Assembly (NCBI GenBank): GCA_035528395.1
Contig: DATKYR010000264.1
Location: 29,258 to 93,257, forward strand
Origin: NIOZ-UU13 sp035528395
GTDB lineage: Bacteria > Planctomycetota > Phycisphaerae > Sedimentisphaerales > Anaerobacaceae
Length of the DNA stretch: 64,000 nt
Reading direction: 5' to 3'
Shown one piece after another: positions 1-8,301 of the stretch. Made by a program: the position numbers and the translations under genes. The notes under the pieces are model-generated. The model saw only the letters and a list, made by a program, of their open reading frames with translations, was not told the DNA's origin and made no database searches. The stretch's first letter is position 1, and each line of letters opens with the position of its first letter.

Positions 1-44
1 GGATGTCTCCATCTCGTATTGTGTTTATTCTTTGCGTGATGCTG

Positions 45-1334
45 TTAAACCGCAACCAGTGTCTCTTCATAGATTCTCATGCACTTGGCTGCTGCGTCTT
101 TCCATCGTAGTTTTCTGACCTCAAAATTGCCGTGGTTTGCTAACGTCTCCTGCAATGGTGGATATTTCAGTACCGCTAAAATCTTGTTGGCAATCTCGTC
201 GATGTCCCAGAAGTCAACTTTCAGAGCGTGCATCAAAACTTCTGACACACCACTTTGCTTGCTTATTATAACAGGCACATCGTGGTTCAACGCCTCTAAC
301 GGCGCGATTCCAAACGGTTCCGATACCGAAGGCATCACGTAGAGGTCAGCCATTTTATATATTTTTTGGACGTCTTCGCCGCGCAAAAAGCCTGTGAACA
401 GGACCTTATGTCCGATGCCGAGTCCTGCCGCCATTTCAATCGAGCGGTGCATCATATCGCCGGAGCCGACCATAACAAACTTGACGTCATCCATCATCTC
501 AAGGACCTTTTTGGCTGCCTGGAGAAAATACTCCGGGCCTTTTTGCATTGTGATTCGGCCCAGGAACAGGACAATTTTCTCATTTTTGTTGATGCCGGTT
601 TCGGCCAAAGACCAGTTTCCGTTGCACTCCACGCCGTTATATACCACATCCACTTTTTCACCGCTAATACCGTATCGGCCGATTATCGTACTGCGGGTAA
701 AATGACTAACAGCGATGACTTTGTCTGCCCGCTCCATACCCTGCCGCTCGATGTCGTAAATCATCTGGTTGACGTGCTCGCCGCTGCGGTCGAATTCCGT
801 CGAATGTACGTGCACAATCAGCGGTTTTTCACTTATAGCTGCTACAGCAATTCCCGCTGGATAGGTCATCCAGTCGTGGGCGTGGATAACGTCAAACTGC
901 TCAGTTTTAGCCAATTCAGCGGCAACCGCGGCATAACGATGGACCTCAGTGTACATATCTCTGCTGTAGTCGTCACCCCCGATGAGCAGGCTGGCTGAGC
1001 TGATGGTCCCGCCGTGCTTTTTTTGTTTTTGTCTTAAAGTTTCTTCGATTTGCCGACGGTAAACATCCGGCGTTGAATATGGTTGCAGCGCTGAGTTGAT
1101 TGCGTGAAATCTTACGTTTTTCATCTCACTGAACATAAAAGATGCGGCGGATGTCCAGGAGTTCGGGCTTAGTAACTTTACATGAGTCGCATAGCTGCTC
1201 TCGACCATTCTTGGCAAAACAAAGGTAACATCAATGCCAAGCTGGTCCATCGCTTTGGTAAGCCCGTAACAGGCTGTACCAAGACCACCGCTGATAAACG
1301 GCGGAAACTCCCAACCTAACATGAAAACTCTCAT
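45..1334 (-). CDS. Glycosyltransferase family 4, starch-synthase-like
   Basis: A 429-residue GT-B glycosyltransferase that probably transfers a sugar from an activated donor in the cytoplasm. The N-terminus has the GT5/GT4 acceptor-side pattern WEFPPFISGGLG (residues 8-19). HAHDW lies at 151-155. The C-terminal Rossmann half holds LFLGRITMQKGPEYF (about 255-270) and the donor-binding run MPSVSEPFGIAPLEA (about 336-350), whose glutamates match the EX7E motif. The start is supported by AAGGGA about six bases upstream of the ATG. It is alone on this strand here; a second GT4 at 12563-13609 lies near a GH130 enzyme, so both may act on glycogen or mannan-like glucans. Exact donor and acceptor cannot be read from sequence. 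Confidence 0.9.
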   Translation of the reverse strand: MRVFMLGWEFPPFISGGLGTACYGLTKAMDQLGIDVTFVLPRMVESSYATHVKLLSPNSWTSAASFMFSEMKNVRFHAINSALQPYSTPDVYRRQIEETLRQKQKKHGGTISSASLLIGGDDYSRDMYTEVHRYAAVAAELAKTEQFDVIHAHDWMTYPAGIAVAAISEKPLIVHVHSTEFDRSGEHVNQMIYDIERQGMERADKVIAVSHFTRSTIIGRYGISGEKVDVVYNGVECNGNWSLAETGINKNEKIVLFLGRITMQKGPEYFLQAAKKVLEMMDDVKFVMVGSGDMMHRSIEMAAGLGIGHKVLFTGFLRGEDVQKIYKMADLYVMPSVSEPFGIAPLEALNHDVPVIISKQSGVSEVLMHALKVDFWDIDEIANKILAVLKYPPLQETLANHGNFEVRKLRWKDAAAKCMRIYEETLVAV

Positions 1335-1950
1335 GTGCTTCCCTTGGTTTATTTTTGTAATTGTTTATTTAGCAAGAAGTTACAATAGACTTCTTCCTTG
1401 ACCCTACGTTAACTGCTCGGCTGCTTAGCAAAGCCGTCTACTCTCAGTCAGTAAGGCATTTTTCGGCAAGAAATTACAATATCTTAACCGAAAGCTGGTA
1501 AAAATACGGTACTTACTCCGATTCCACCTATTTATAAATCGGAGTTTTCACGGCTGGAGGTTAATAAATTTTCCAAAAAACGTAAATTTTGACGTTGATA
1601 TGATACATTTTATGGGCCGACGGCCAATCAAAAGTGTGATTACTGCTGTTTGTCCTTTGGCAGGCTTAAATTAATTTGAGGATAATAGGGATTATGATTA
1701 TTGGGACCAAGATGGTCAATTTGAGTATTAAAAAACGCTGTAAATTGCACATTCAACCACAGGTTTTTTTGCCGAAAGTCTGTTGTTAGGCCTTTTTTGT
1801 TCCGATAAAACGAACCGTTCCGTTCTTTCAACAACGGAACGGCTCATTTACATGACGCTGCAACAAACGCAACATATCTCACCAGAAGATATTAGCGCAT
1901 AACTCATTTTTCCCGTTAGAAGTTAAAAAACAAAGGGCTTCTAACCGGAT
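1335..1950. other. Non-coding stretch between GT4 and histone-fold gene
   Basis: AT-rich, without a convincing gene. A 64-codon minus-strand frame at 1640-1834 overlaps the terminator hairpin and resembles nothing. An inverted repeat (ACTCCGATT at about 1527, AATCGGAGT at about 1548) is followed by TTTT on the plus strand, but no plus-strand gene precedes it. Confidence 0.5.
1815..1842 (-). terminator. Intrinsic terminator of the histone-fold gene
   Basis: A perfect 10-bp stem (CCGTTCCGTT paired with AACGGAACGG) with an 8-base loop. Read on the minus strand it is followed by TTCGTTTT. It lies about 110 bases downstream of the stop of the 60-aa histone-fold gene. Confidence 0.6.
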
Positions 1951-2133
1951 TTATAAGTCCTGTGCCTTGACTGTGCTGCGACGGTTGGCCTTAGTTCGAG
2001 CTATGGCATCATCAAGCATACAATAGACCTTATCACTGATTGCCCCGAGGGCATCGGATGAGGTCATCATATCTTTGCTCTTGATGTAGGCCTTAACTTT
2101 GCTGGCTACAATCAATGATTCTTTGTTTTCCAT
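1951..2133 (-). CDS. Bacterial histone-fold protein, 60 aa
   Basis: A single histone-fold domain of the short bacterial type. Residues about 9-20 (SKVKAYIKSKDM) would form helix 1. SSDALGAISDKVYCMLDDAIARTKAN would form the long central helix. RRSTVKAQDL matches the RKTV-x-x-xDL loop and short last helix that pairs with loop 1 of a partner in archaeal and eukaryotic histones. The length is that of one fold with no tails, so it should dimerise. Related short proteins in Bdellovibrio are abundant chromatin proteins that bind DNA. The start is well supported by AGGGAGGA eight bases upstream. It is monocistronic with its own terminator. The family assignment is from motif recognition, not a search. 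Confidence 0.75.
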   Translation of the reverse strand: MENKESLIVASKVKAYIKSKDMMTSSDALGAISDKVYCMLDDAIARTKANRRSTVKAQDL

Positions 2134-2528
2134 TCTAAAATCCTCCCTGTTAAAAAAGTTAAATTTAAATTACTCCGGCATCAAATCCTTAAGACCGGAA
2201 CATCACGCTTGTTGGATGCGTGTTTTTCAACATTGAGCGTTGTTATTACATACAATGAGGGGAGTTTGCAACAAAAAAATCCGCTCAAATATTAAATTTT
2301 TGAAACAACCGGGCAGATAGCTAAAAGATGCTCGCGAGAGTCAGAGCCCACAAATCAAAGTTTTTCTTAGAAGTTCGTAATTTTTGATAATTTTTGGAGT
2401 CTAATTTGACGAAAATACTCGAATGAGAGATTGTTAAAAGCCTATCCATGTACGCTGGGATAGATTAAGAGGGGAAGGCTAAACGCAGAAAGGGCGTTTA
2501 GAACAAGAGTTAGTATTGGAGGAATAAA
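2134..2528. other. Divergent intergenic region
   Basis: Separates the minus-strand histone-fold gene from the plus-strand DUF2007-like gene, so it should hold promoters for both. TTGACG at 2407-2412 is a possible -35 for the plus-strand gene, but no good -10 follows at 17 bases. I see no small gene here. Confidence 0.4.
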
Positions 2529-2849
2529 ATGGCAAAGCGTTCCAAAAAAGGTCATAGATCGCAGGCTAAAATGCAGGGGTACGTTGTTGTTGCCTTTGCC
2601 GAGGATATGGAGCAGGCCAGAGAGTACAAAACTCTCCTGGAAGTTAATGATGTCGCTGCAATAATAAGTGAACAGCAAGAGCAATCATTAGGCTCCAAGG
2701 AAATCGCCGTAATGGTTCCCGAGGATTTTCTTGATGAATCGCACGTAATAATCGAGTCGCAGCACGCCTATGATGATTTCTATGATTTCGCAGTGGAAGA
2801 CGAAGAGGACGGCGATTTCGACGATGAGCTTTTTGAAGAGGACTTTTAG
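2529..2849 (+). CDS. Small DUF2007-like protein with acidic tail
   Basis: A 106-residue cytoplasmic protein. After a basic N-terminus (MAKRSKKGHRSQAK), residues about 18-76 have the beta-alpha-beta pattern of DUF2007 (putative prokaryotic signal-transducing protein): YVVVAFAEDMEQAREYKTLL, then a second strand and KEIAVMVPEDFLDES. The last 25 residues are almost all Asp and Glu. GGAGGAATAAA places the start clearly. It is followed after about 120 bases by another small gene on the same strand. The function of DUF2007 proteins is not established; a role in protein or metal binding through the acidic tail would be a guess. Confidence 0.7.
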   Translation: MAKRSKKGHRSQAKMQGYVVVAFAEDMEQAREYKTLLEVNDVAAIISEQQEQSLGSKEIAVMVPEDFLDESHVIIESQHAYDDFYDFAVEDEEDGDFDDELFEEDF

Positions 2850-2967
2850 TCTTCTAAGCTCCGGCGAGCTCACAGGGCTGACCGGCATCCTGTCATTGAA
2901 GCCGGGGTGGTTATTAACTGCTTTAATATCTGCCAAGCTAACAAATTAAAAACAAAGGTCAAATACA

Positions 2968-3300
2968 ATGGATAAAGAACATATTCCAGAGCGTCGCGGC
3001 GGCGATGACCGCAGGCAAAGTGTTGTTGACAGGCGTTTAGGGCTCAACCGCCGCAGAGGGCCCGGAAGACGACTAACCGATGAACGAAAAGCCGCCGAAC
3101 AAGGCCAGATGTCCGATGAGCAGTTTGAGTTTCTTTTGGCCATCGAGGAATATAAGCAACAAAACGATAAACGTTTTCCAACCTGGACAGAGGTCTTCGA
3201 GGTCATACAGGCGCTGGGCTATCGCAAAGTCGCCGAGCCGCAATCACTTAAGCCGTTTATCAAAGACCACGAACCTGAAAAAGTCCCTACAGAAGCCTGA
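2968..3300 (+). CDS. Conserved-looking small protein, arginine-rich N-terminus
   Basis: A 110-residue protein I do not recognise. Residues 8-38 are dominated by arginine pairs (ERRGGDDRRQSVVDRRLG, then NRRRGPGRR) and could contact RNA, DNA or membrane phosphate. Residues about 45-85 form a plausible helical domain ending FPTWTEVFEVIQALGYRKV. No signal peptide or membrane segment. The start follows a weak AAAGG. Its position behind the DUF2007-like gene suggests co-transcription. Confidence 0.6.
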   Translation: MDKEHIPERRGGDDRRQSVVDRRLGLNRRRGPGRRLTDERKAAEQGQMSDEQFEFLLAIEEYKQQNDKRFPTWTEVFEVIQALGYRKVAEPQSLKPFIKDHEPEKVPTEA

Positions 3301-3858
3301 TAAGCGGGTTTTCTTGCATCCGAATGTATTGGGTACTGTTTAGCCGTCGTCGGCACGACCACACAATACACAATCCACCTCAATACCCGATACGAAATTG
3401 TCATTGCGAGGAACGAAGTGCTGAAAGTCCGCCACAGGTGGGACGAAGCTATATCGTTTTGAATTTCTTATTTCGGTCACGCCTGTCAGTCGAAGACCCC
3501 TTCCAACAGGGGGAAGCGTGCGTATCTTCATTTGAATTTGTTTCCACCGTTAGATGTCCTGCTGAGAATTTCGTGCTTCGTATTTCGAGTTTATACGAGA
3601 TACGATATAAGCTAAACGTTATTTGCTATTGTTTTCCAGCCGATTCATCAGCGCTTTGCGGCAAACATCCGAGAAACTTTTGCCACACGAAAACGCCATC
3701 CAAAAAACGCGGGAAATAAGGTTGACATTTCCGCGCGATTGTGCCATCATATTTAGAACTGAATTATGGTTATTTAACCTTAGAGGTAGTTCCTGGCAAA
3801 ACTTCGATACAGCATAACGAATAACGCCGGAACAAACTCGAATTAGAAAGGAGAGTCT
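3301..3858. other. Non-coding stretch with a REP-like element
   Basis: No convincing gene. Bases about 3401-3450 carry GTCATTGCGAGGAACGAAG and then GGGACGAAGC, resembling the widespread repeat family with GTCATTGCGAGGAGCGAAG that accumulates in intergenic DNA of many bacteria. Further on are AT-rich patches and the candidate promoter of the next gene. A plus-strand open frame at 3324-3719 runs through the repeat and is not credible. Confidence 0.45.
3722..3750 (+). promoter_or_regulatory. Candidate sigma-70 promoter for the aldo/keto reductase
   Basis: TTGACA at 3722-3727 is a perfect -35 hexamer. CATCAT at 3745-3750 (17-base spacing) matches four of six -10 positions. It lies about 110 bases before the ATG. 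Weak evidence only. Confidence 0.3.
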
Positions 3859-5031
3859 ATGAAGAACGATAAGCTTTCACGGAGAGATTTCATGCGTAAT
3901 ACTTCTCTTGTGGCTGCGGGGACAATCGCCGGTGCGCTGGCTAATGAAGGACAGGCTGCAGGCAAGTTTGTCCATACATCAAAGATTCTGAATTTCCACC
4001 CGAAGATGACCTACCGCCGGTTGGGCAAAACGAACCTGATGGTCTCCGAGGTCAGTCTTGGCGGACACTGGAAGAATCGCAATGCAGGCCGATACTGGGA
4101 CAGTTTCGCCAACGAGGAAGTACCCGATGACGTCGCCAAGAACCGCACCGACGTTATGAGTGCCTGCATCGATTCCGGCATTAACTATCTGGACATCACC
4201 ACCGCGGCTGAGTGTTTGTGCTATGGTGTGGCCCTTAAGGGTCGCCGCGATAAGATGTACGTCGGCGCCGATATCCACAACCTCGGCCCGCGCGGGTCCG
4301 ATCGCTGTAACGTTAAGGACCAGACCTTCAACGTCGAAACATGCCTGCGACTGCTGCAAACAGATTACCTCGACATCTGGCGGCCCCAGGCTAAAATGGC
4401 GGGAGAGCTGGGGACCGATCAGCTCAATACCGACCCCGAAGTGGAGTCCTTGATAGAGACCTTCCAGAAGCTGCACAAAGCCGGCAAGGTTCGTCATCTG
4501 GGCATGTCCTGTCATTGTCGCCCCTGGTTCGAGAATGTCCTCAACAAGTACCCGGAGTTCGAGATGGTAATTTTCCCCTGCAGCTCAAAGACAAAGGTAC
4601 AAGGCCAGTCTCCGGTAGGCGGTAATGTTGAAGAGGTCAATCCGGGCCACCGGGCTGACCAGTCGCAGGGTATATTTGATGTTGTTCTTAAGCAGGATGT
4701 TGGCGTTGTGACAATTAAGCCATACTTCGGCGGCAGCCTCTTCAAGGACAGCGACGGCAAAGTCAGATTTCCAGTGATGGGCGTAGGCAGCAAGACGGAA
4801 AATGACCTGGCCCGGCTGACACTTCAGTGCATCCTTGCGAATGAGGCGATTACGGCAACGGTGCCGGGGCTGTCAACGGTCTATGAGGTTGAGAATGCCG
4901 CTCGCGCTTCGTACACGCGTCCGCTTGGAATGTCGGCGGCGGATAAAGAATGGCTGATGGATATTACCGAGCAGCAGTGGGCTAATCTGCCCCGGGAATA
5001 CGAGTGGCTGCGCGACTGGGAAGTCGTTTAG
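3859..5031 (+). CDS. Tat-exported aldo/keto reductase family protein
   Basis: A 390-residue protein with a Tat signal (LSRRDFMRNTSLVAAGTIAG, residues 6-25), so it should fold in the cytoplasm and be exported. From residue about 50 it follows the aldo/keto reductase barrel: YRRLGKTNLMVSEVSLGG, GINYLDIT, LLQTDYLDIW, and KAGKVRHLGMSCH. The usual catalytic Tyr after the DTA motif is not apparent (DITTAAE stands in place of DTAxxYGxSE), and the catalytic His after DYLDL is missing (DYLDIWRPQAK). It may therefore not be a standard NADPH reductase. AGGAGAG precedes the ATG. The next gene carries a DUF1080 domain, so both may act on sugar derivatives outside the cytoplasm. Confidence 0.85.
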   Translation: MKNDKLSRRDFMRNTSLVAAGTIAGALANEGQAAGKFVHTSKILNFHPKMTYRRLGKTNLMVSEVSLGGHWKNRNAGRYWDSFANEEVPDDVAKNRTDVMSACIDSGINYLDITTAAECLCYGVALKGRRDKMYVGADIHNLGPRGSDRCNVKDQTFNVETCLRLLQTDYLDIWRPQAKMAGELGTDQLNTDPEVESLIETFQKLHKAGKVRHLGMSCHCRPWFENVLNKYPEFEMVIFPCSSKTKVQGQSPVGGNVEEVNPGHRADQSQGIFDVVLKQDVGVVTIKPYFGGSLFKDSDGKVRFPVMGVGSKTENDLARLTLQCILANEAITATVPGLSTVYEVENAARASYTRPLGMSAADKEWLMDITEQQWANLPREYEWLRDWEVV

Positions 5032-5127
5032 TTACTTTACGAGTTATCAGAACTTTAATGACTGACAGAATGGCGGTTGCACGCGAGCCTACCTGCCGGT
5101 GCGGGATTTAAGCCGGTAGTGGGTGGT

Positions 5128-5225
5128 GCCCCCGCCGTTTTGCTTCACGCCTGTGCCTGCGTTACCCACCTTCTTGCATTCGCAAGAAAGCAGGGGAATG
5201 CAGGCAAAAGCGAAGTAGAGGGGGC
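5128..5225. repeat. 98-base imperfect palindrome upstream of the cytochrome gene
   Basis: Arms pair in successive blocks: GCCCCC with GGGGGC, CTTC-CGC with GCGAAG, TGCCTGC with GCAGGCA, CCC with GGG, and CTTGC with GCAAG around a four-base ATTC loop. It ends about 20 bases before the Shine-Dalgarno of the downstream gene, so it would form in that mRNA leader. It may be a MITE-like element or a structured leader. Confidence 0.6.
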
Positions 5226-5258
5226 GTTTTGATTTGGTCTAATACAAGGAGAAAACCA

Positions 5259-6329
5259 GTGCGATTGAATACTCGAACCAATTTGTATCTTGCAGGGGGG
5301 ATACTTGTTTTTGCAGCTTTTGCATGTGTGTTCACCGTTTGTTTCGCAGAAGAATCCCAGGCCGGAAAATTGGATGGAAACAATAAGTGTTACGTCTGTC
5401 ATCCCGATTTGAAGACCGAGGAGCTTACAACGAGCCACCTGGATATGGATGTTACCTGTGATGAATGTCACGGCCTGTCGACCGAGCACATGCACGATGA
5501 GATGTTGATGACCCAGCCTGACCTTTTATTCGGCCGGTCGGAGGTAAATAAGATGTGCTCTAATCCTTCGTGCCACAAGCCGGGCGGAGAACGCAGTGTT
5601 TATGGTCGTCAGGACCACACGAATCCTGAGGCGGTGGAGGCCTTTTTAGAGAAATGGCGCGGCCGGATGCGGCCGAACGGCCGGGCTGTTTCACATGATT
5701 CAGTCTGCACGGACTGCCACGGCACACATAACATCACCAAACCGATAAACACGTCCGAGGATGAGCAAGCTGTCGAATGGATTGCTGCCTTCAATGGCAG
5801 CGACCTTGCCGGCTGGCAACCTTCCGGCAGCGCTTCCTGGACCGTTAAGCGAGGCCGAATCATTGCGAAACCCGGGGCGAACGGCAAAGGCGGCGTTCTT
5901 TGGACTAAAAACGAGTATGAGGACTACCTGCTGGCGGTAACGTTCCAGGCTACGTGGCCCATCCACGCCGGAATCTGGCTGCGAGGCACAGGTGCAGAGC
6001 AAGGCTCGGAGCGAGGGGGGCGAATTGAGATATTCGACAGCAAGAAGCCTATAGCCTTTACCGGCAGCGTTTGGGTGCAGGGAAAGGGGCTGGCCCTGGT
6101 GAACCTGCGCGAAGACCTTGTTGACCGCCAGGGCTGGAATACTCTCTCGGTCAGGGTCGAGGGCGATAGAATCCAGGTCTGGCTGAACGGAGAGGAAATC
6201 GGCGTTGTCCGGGTGACTGGGCCGGTAAAAGGAAAAATCGGGCTGTATATCAAGGAGCAACCCACATCCAAATCTTCGGAATTATCTATTCGCGAAGTGC
6301 AAATCCAAAAGCTGCGTAAAGCAGAGTGA
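5259..6329 (+). CDS. Exported multiheme c-type cytochrome fused to DUF1080
   Basis: The GTG at 5259 is preceded by AAGGAG at seven bases, a better start than the TTG 30 bases earlier; it gives 356 residues. A hydrophobic signal or anchor (about 8-30) is followed by heme-type motifs CYVCH (44-48), CDECH (67-71), CTDCH (150-154) and a wider CSNPSCH (100-106), with spare histidines for ligation, so three to four hemes are likely. From about 172 to the end is a DUF1080 (3-keto-disaccharide hydrolase, concanavalin-like) domain: FNGSDLAGWQ, GIWLRG, LNGEEIGVV. The fusion of electron transfer with a 3-keto-glycoside hydrolase fold suggests oxidation and cleavage of sugars outside the cytoplasm; that coupling is inference. 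Confidence 0.8.
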   Translation: MRLNTRTNLYLAGGILVFAAFACVFTVCFAEESQAGKLDGNNKCYVCHPDLKTEELTTSHLDMDVTCDECHGLSTEHMHDEMLMTQPDLLFGRSEVNKMCSNPSCHKPGGERSVYGRQDHTNPEAVEAFLEKWRGRMRPNGRAVSHDSVCTDCHGTHNITKPINTSEDEQAVEWIAAFNGSDLAGWQPSGSASWTVKRGRIIAKPGANGKGGVLWTKNEYEDYLLAVTFQATWPIHAGIWLRGTGAEQGSERGGRIEIFDSKKPIAFTGSVWVQGKGLALVNLREDLVDRQGWNTLSVRVEGDRIQVWLNGEEIGVVRVTGPVKGKIGLYIKEQPTSKSSELSIREVQIQKLRKAE

Positions 6330-6566
6330 ATGAACACAGAAAATTAAACCGGCGAAATACAGGATACTCGTGAGAGGGTAAAAGGTTATCAGGTTATCAG
6401 AAAATCAGGGTGCAGGTTATTAGGACGGCAGGGTATCAGGTAGAAGAACAACAGAAGTAAGACAGAAAGCAGCGACGAGCTACGAAAACAGGCGGGGCTT
6501 CGGATTATTCAGGGTAATCTCTGTCGAAGGATACAAAATCTCAGTAGCGGAGTTGTTACAATCTGC

Positions 6567-6980
6567 TCAACCTGGAGGATGGAAAAACGGCTCATTTCGG
6601 ATGCTGGCAAATGCCTCTTCCATTGACAGATCGGCAAATACTTCGCACCACTTGCCGGTGTGTCGCATGTACGCCAGATTGAAACGCCCGTTCGCCATGT
6701 ATGCAAGTCGCGTAAAGCTGTCTTCGAAAAAGGGCGATACTGCATTGGGACCCGGACAGGCGTACTTGGCGCGGAAGAGCAGGCAGTTCTTATGCCACTT
6801 CGTATAGATATCGACGATGTAGTTAAACCTCGGCTTCTTGGGCGGCGGCTTTATATATTGCGGCTTAAACACCGTCTGGACGATTTCGTCCGCCTTGGCT
6901 GTAATTTCATTCCTTACCGAATCCGGGATGCGTGAAGCAGGTCGTGGGCTGTAAACCCATTGTCGTGGTATTTTTGCCAT
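6567..6980 (-). CDS. Uncharacterised protein, 137 aa
   Basis: I do not recognise the family. The chosen ATG (MAKIPRQWVYSPRP) has GGAG nine bases upstream; an in-frame ATG five codons earlier has no such signal. The composition is globular and rich in aromatic residues, with KPRFNYIVDIYTKWHKN and FTRLAYMANGRFNLAYMRHTGKW suggesting a compact alpha/beta fold. No signal peptide, membrane segment or metal motif. It is separated from its neighbours and probably has its own promoter. Confidence 0.6.
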   Translation of the reverse strand: MAKIPRQWVYSPRPASRIPDSVRNEITAKADEIVQTVFKPQYIKPPPKKPRFNYIVDIYTKWHKNCLLFRAKYACPGPNAVSPFFEDSFTRLAYMANGRFNLAYMRHTGKWCEVFADLSMEEAFASIRNEPFFHPPG

Positions 6981-7087
6981 ATTCACATTCTCCATGATTG
7001 GTCATCGTTGTTAAGGACGCTCACCGTTTTCTATGTACTATCCACAGCAATTAATAGCTGGCTGTCCTTATTATCCGAAACGAATTG

Positions 7088-7684
7088 CTATGCGTTATTC
7101 TCAATTTCAGTTAGAACATGATTGCGAAGACGATCAATGAAATTATGAATTTGATTTATATCATTTGGTGCATAATATGCAATAAAATAAATTTGTCTAT
7201 TTGAGAACATCTTCATATTAGCAAGCTTATCGTGATCTATGGGAATGGGGTATCGGGCAGCCCAGGTTGAGCTACGAGATAATCGAAAGAGAAGTTTTTC
7301 CTCTGAAACATCAAGTTTGAATTTCGATTCAGATGCTAACTTAACAAGATCATGTTTCTTAAGATATTTTGGAAGTTCAGTAAGAAGCTTACCCTTCAAA
7401 TACTTACGATCTCGATGAATTAGCAGGACCTTAAAATAATTTTCCAAAGCATATGCGATTAGTAAAGAGTATGCCCCTTGGACGTATTTACGATTAGGAG
7501 TGCTGATTATGCGGTTATTTTCGACCTGTATTTCAGACCAGTATTTTACAACCTCTGATTCGAGAATATTAGCAGCAGCAAGCAAATCGTCGGCCATCCT
7601 AACCCACAATTTCGCGTTTGTAAGACGTTCTGAAAAATCAATTGCTTGTCTAAGTTGATCAGGTTGAAGCCGATTCTTTGTCAT
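7088..7684 (-). CDS. HEPN-like helical protein
   Basis: A 198-residue, largely helical protein, AT-rich compared with neighbouring genes, which may indicate transfer. The core AYSLLIAYALENYFKVLLIHRD, then LPKYLKKHDLVKLA, resembles HEPN-type domains in which a long helix with ALE-x2-K-LL precedes a KHDL segment. The strict RX4-6H RNase motif is not evident, so nuclease activity is uncertain. No strong Shine-Dalgarno. It sits next to an orphan antitoxin and a short repeat, a typical setting for defence or addiction remnants. The assignment is a low-confidence fold guess. Confidence 0.5.
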   Translation of the reverse strand: MTKNRLQPDQLRQAIDFSERLTNAKLWVRMADDLLAAANILESEVVKYWSEIQVENNRIISTPNRKYVQGAYSLLIAYALENYFKVLLIHRDRKYLKGKLLTELPKYLKKHDLVKLASESKFKLDVSEEKLLFRLSRSSTWAARYPIPIDHDKLANMKMFSNRQIYFIAYYAPNDINQIHNFIDRLRNHVLTEIENNA

Positions 7685-7754
7685 TTATATCTATTTTCAG
7701 ATTATCAATACTATTATCATTAATCTCAACGGCGCTGCGCATGAGGCGTTCTTG

Positions 7755-7801
7755 TGCAGCCGTTTTATCCTGCGTAGCCTTGTGCGAAGCAATGATGGTT
7801 C
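7755..7801. repeat. 47-bp direct repeat, copy 1
   Basis: Shares about 42 of 47 bases with 8097-8143 (GTGCAGCCGTTTTATCCTGC, then a CCTTG-GCGAAGCAA-GA-GGTTC tail). The copies flank the orphan antitoxin. Confidence 0.6.
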
Positions 7802-7868
7802 GGGCAGTGATTTCGTATATCGTATTGCGTATATTATATGTTGAGTCTTGTTTGGATTCCGCAACCAC

Positions 7869-8006
7869 TCATTCGAGGTTCAATTCTTTTTTTACCTGGT
7901 CAAATGAAATAGTATCTGCATCAGCCTCTTTTGATTTTGCTTCACGAAGAGCTTTTAAGGATTCATAATCATCAAGCTCTTCCTGAATTTTTATTTTATC
8001 TTCCAT
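7869..8006 (-). CDS. Orphan small antitoxin-like protein, 45 aa
   Basis: A short intact frame. It starts MEDKIKIQEELDDYESLKAL and ends DQVKKELNLE. The acidic helix followed by a KKEL ending matches the C-termini of Phd/RelB-type antitoxins, where this part wraps the toxin. No toxin follows: immediately downstream is a frame that reads through a dispersed repeat. It is probably the remnant of a toxin-antitoxin pair, or an antitoxin acting in trans. There is no clear ribosome site. Confidence 0.5.
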   Translation of the reverse strand: MEDKIKIQEELDDYESLKALREAKSKEADADTISFDQVKKELNLE

Positions 8007-8096
8007 CGTTTCAATTGTACCATATTTTCGTACAAATTTTTATTTATTTTCGTCTAAACGGTACAGATCACTGGTCCCGATGTATCGGGATCCAAG

Positions 8097-8143
8097 TGCA
8101 GCCGTTTTATCCTGCGTATCCTTGAGCGAAGCAAGGAGGGTTC
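8097..8143. repeat. 47-bp direct repeat, copy 2
   Basis: Partner of 7755-7801. It follows a small palindrome TCCCGATGTATCGGGA at about 8075-8090. Confidence 0.6.
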
Positions 8144-8301
8144 AATTTCCGTCTCTCGCGTCTGGTAATGCGTAACGCGCGAACCCTACAATTTGTCACG
8201 ATTCTAACCAAGGTTGTAAACTATGCACCACAGGAAATCTACACTGAAGGAGTGGGATTTTCAAGGGGAAAAGGGGTGATTTGCGATTTTCAATTGGAGA
8301 A

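Noticed and set aside
1640..1834. 64-codon minus-strand gene
   Set aside because: It overlaps the terminator hairpin, lacks a ribosome site and resembles no protein.
3324..3719. 131-codon plus-strand gene
   Set aside because: It runs through a REP-like repeat and has no ribosome site.
8075..8090. TCCCGATGTATCGGGA as a terminator
   Set aside because: No T-run follows on either strand.
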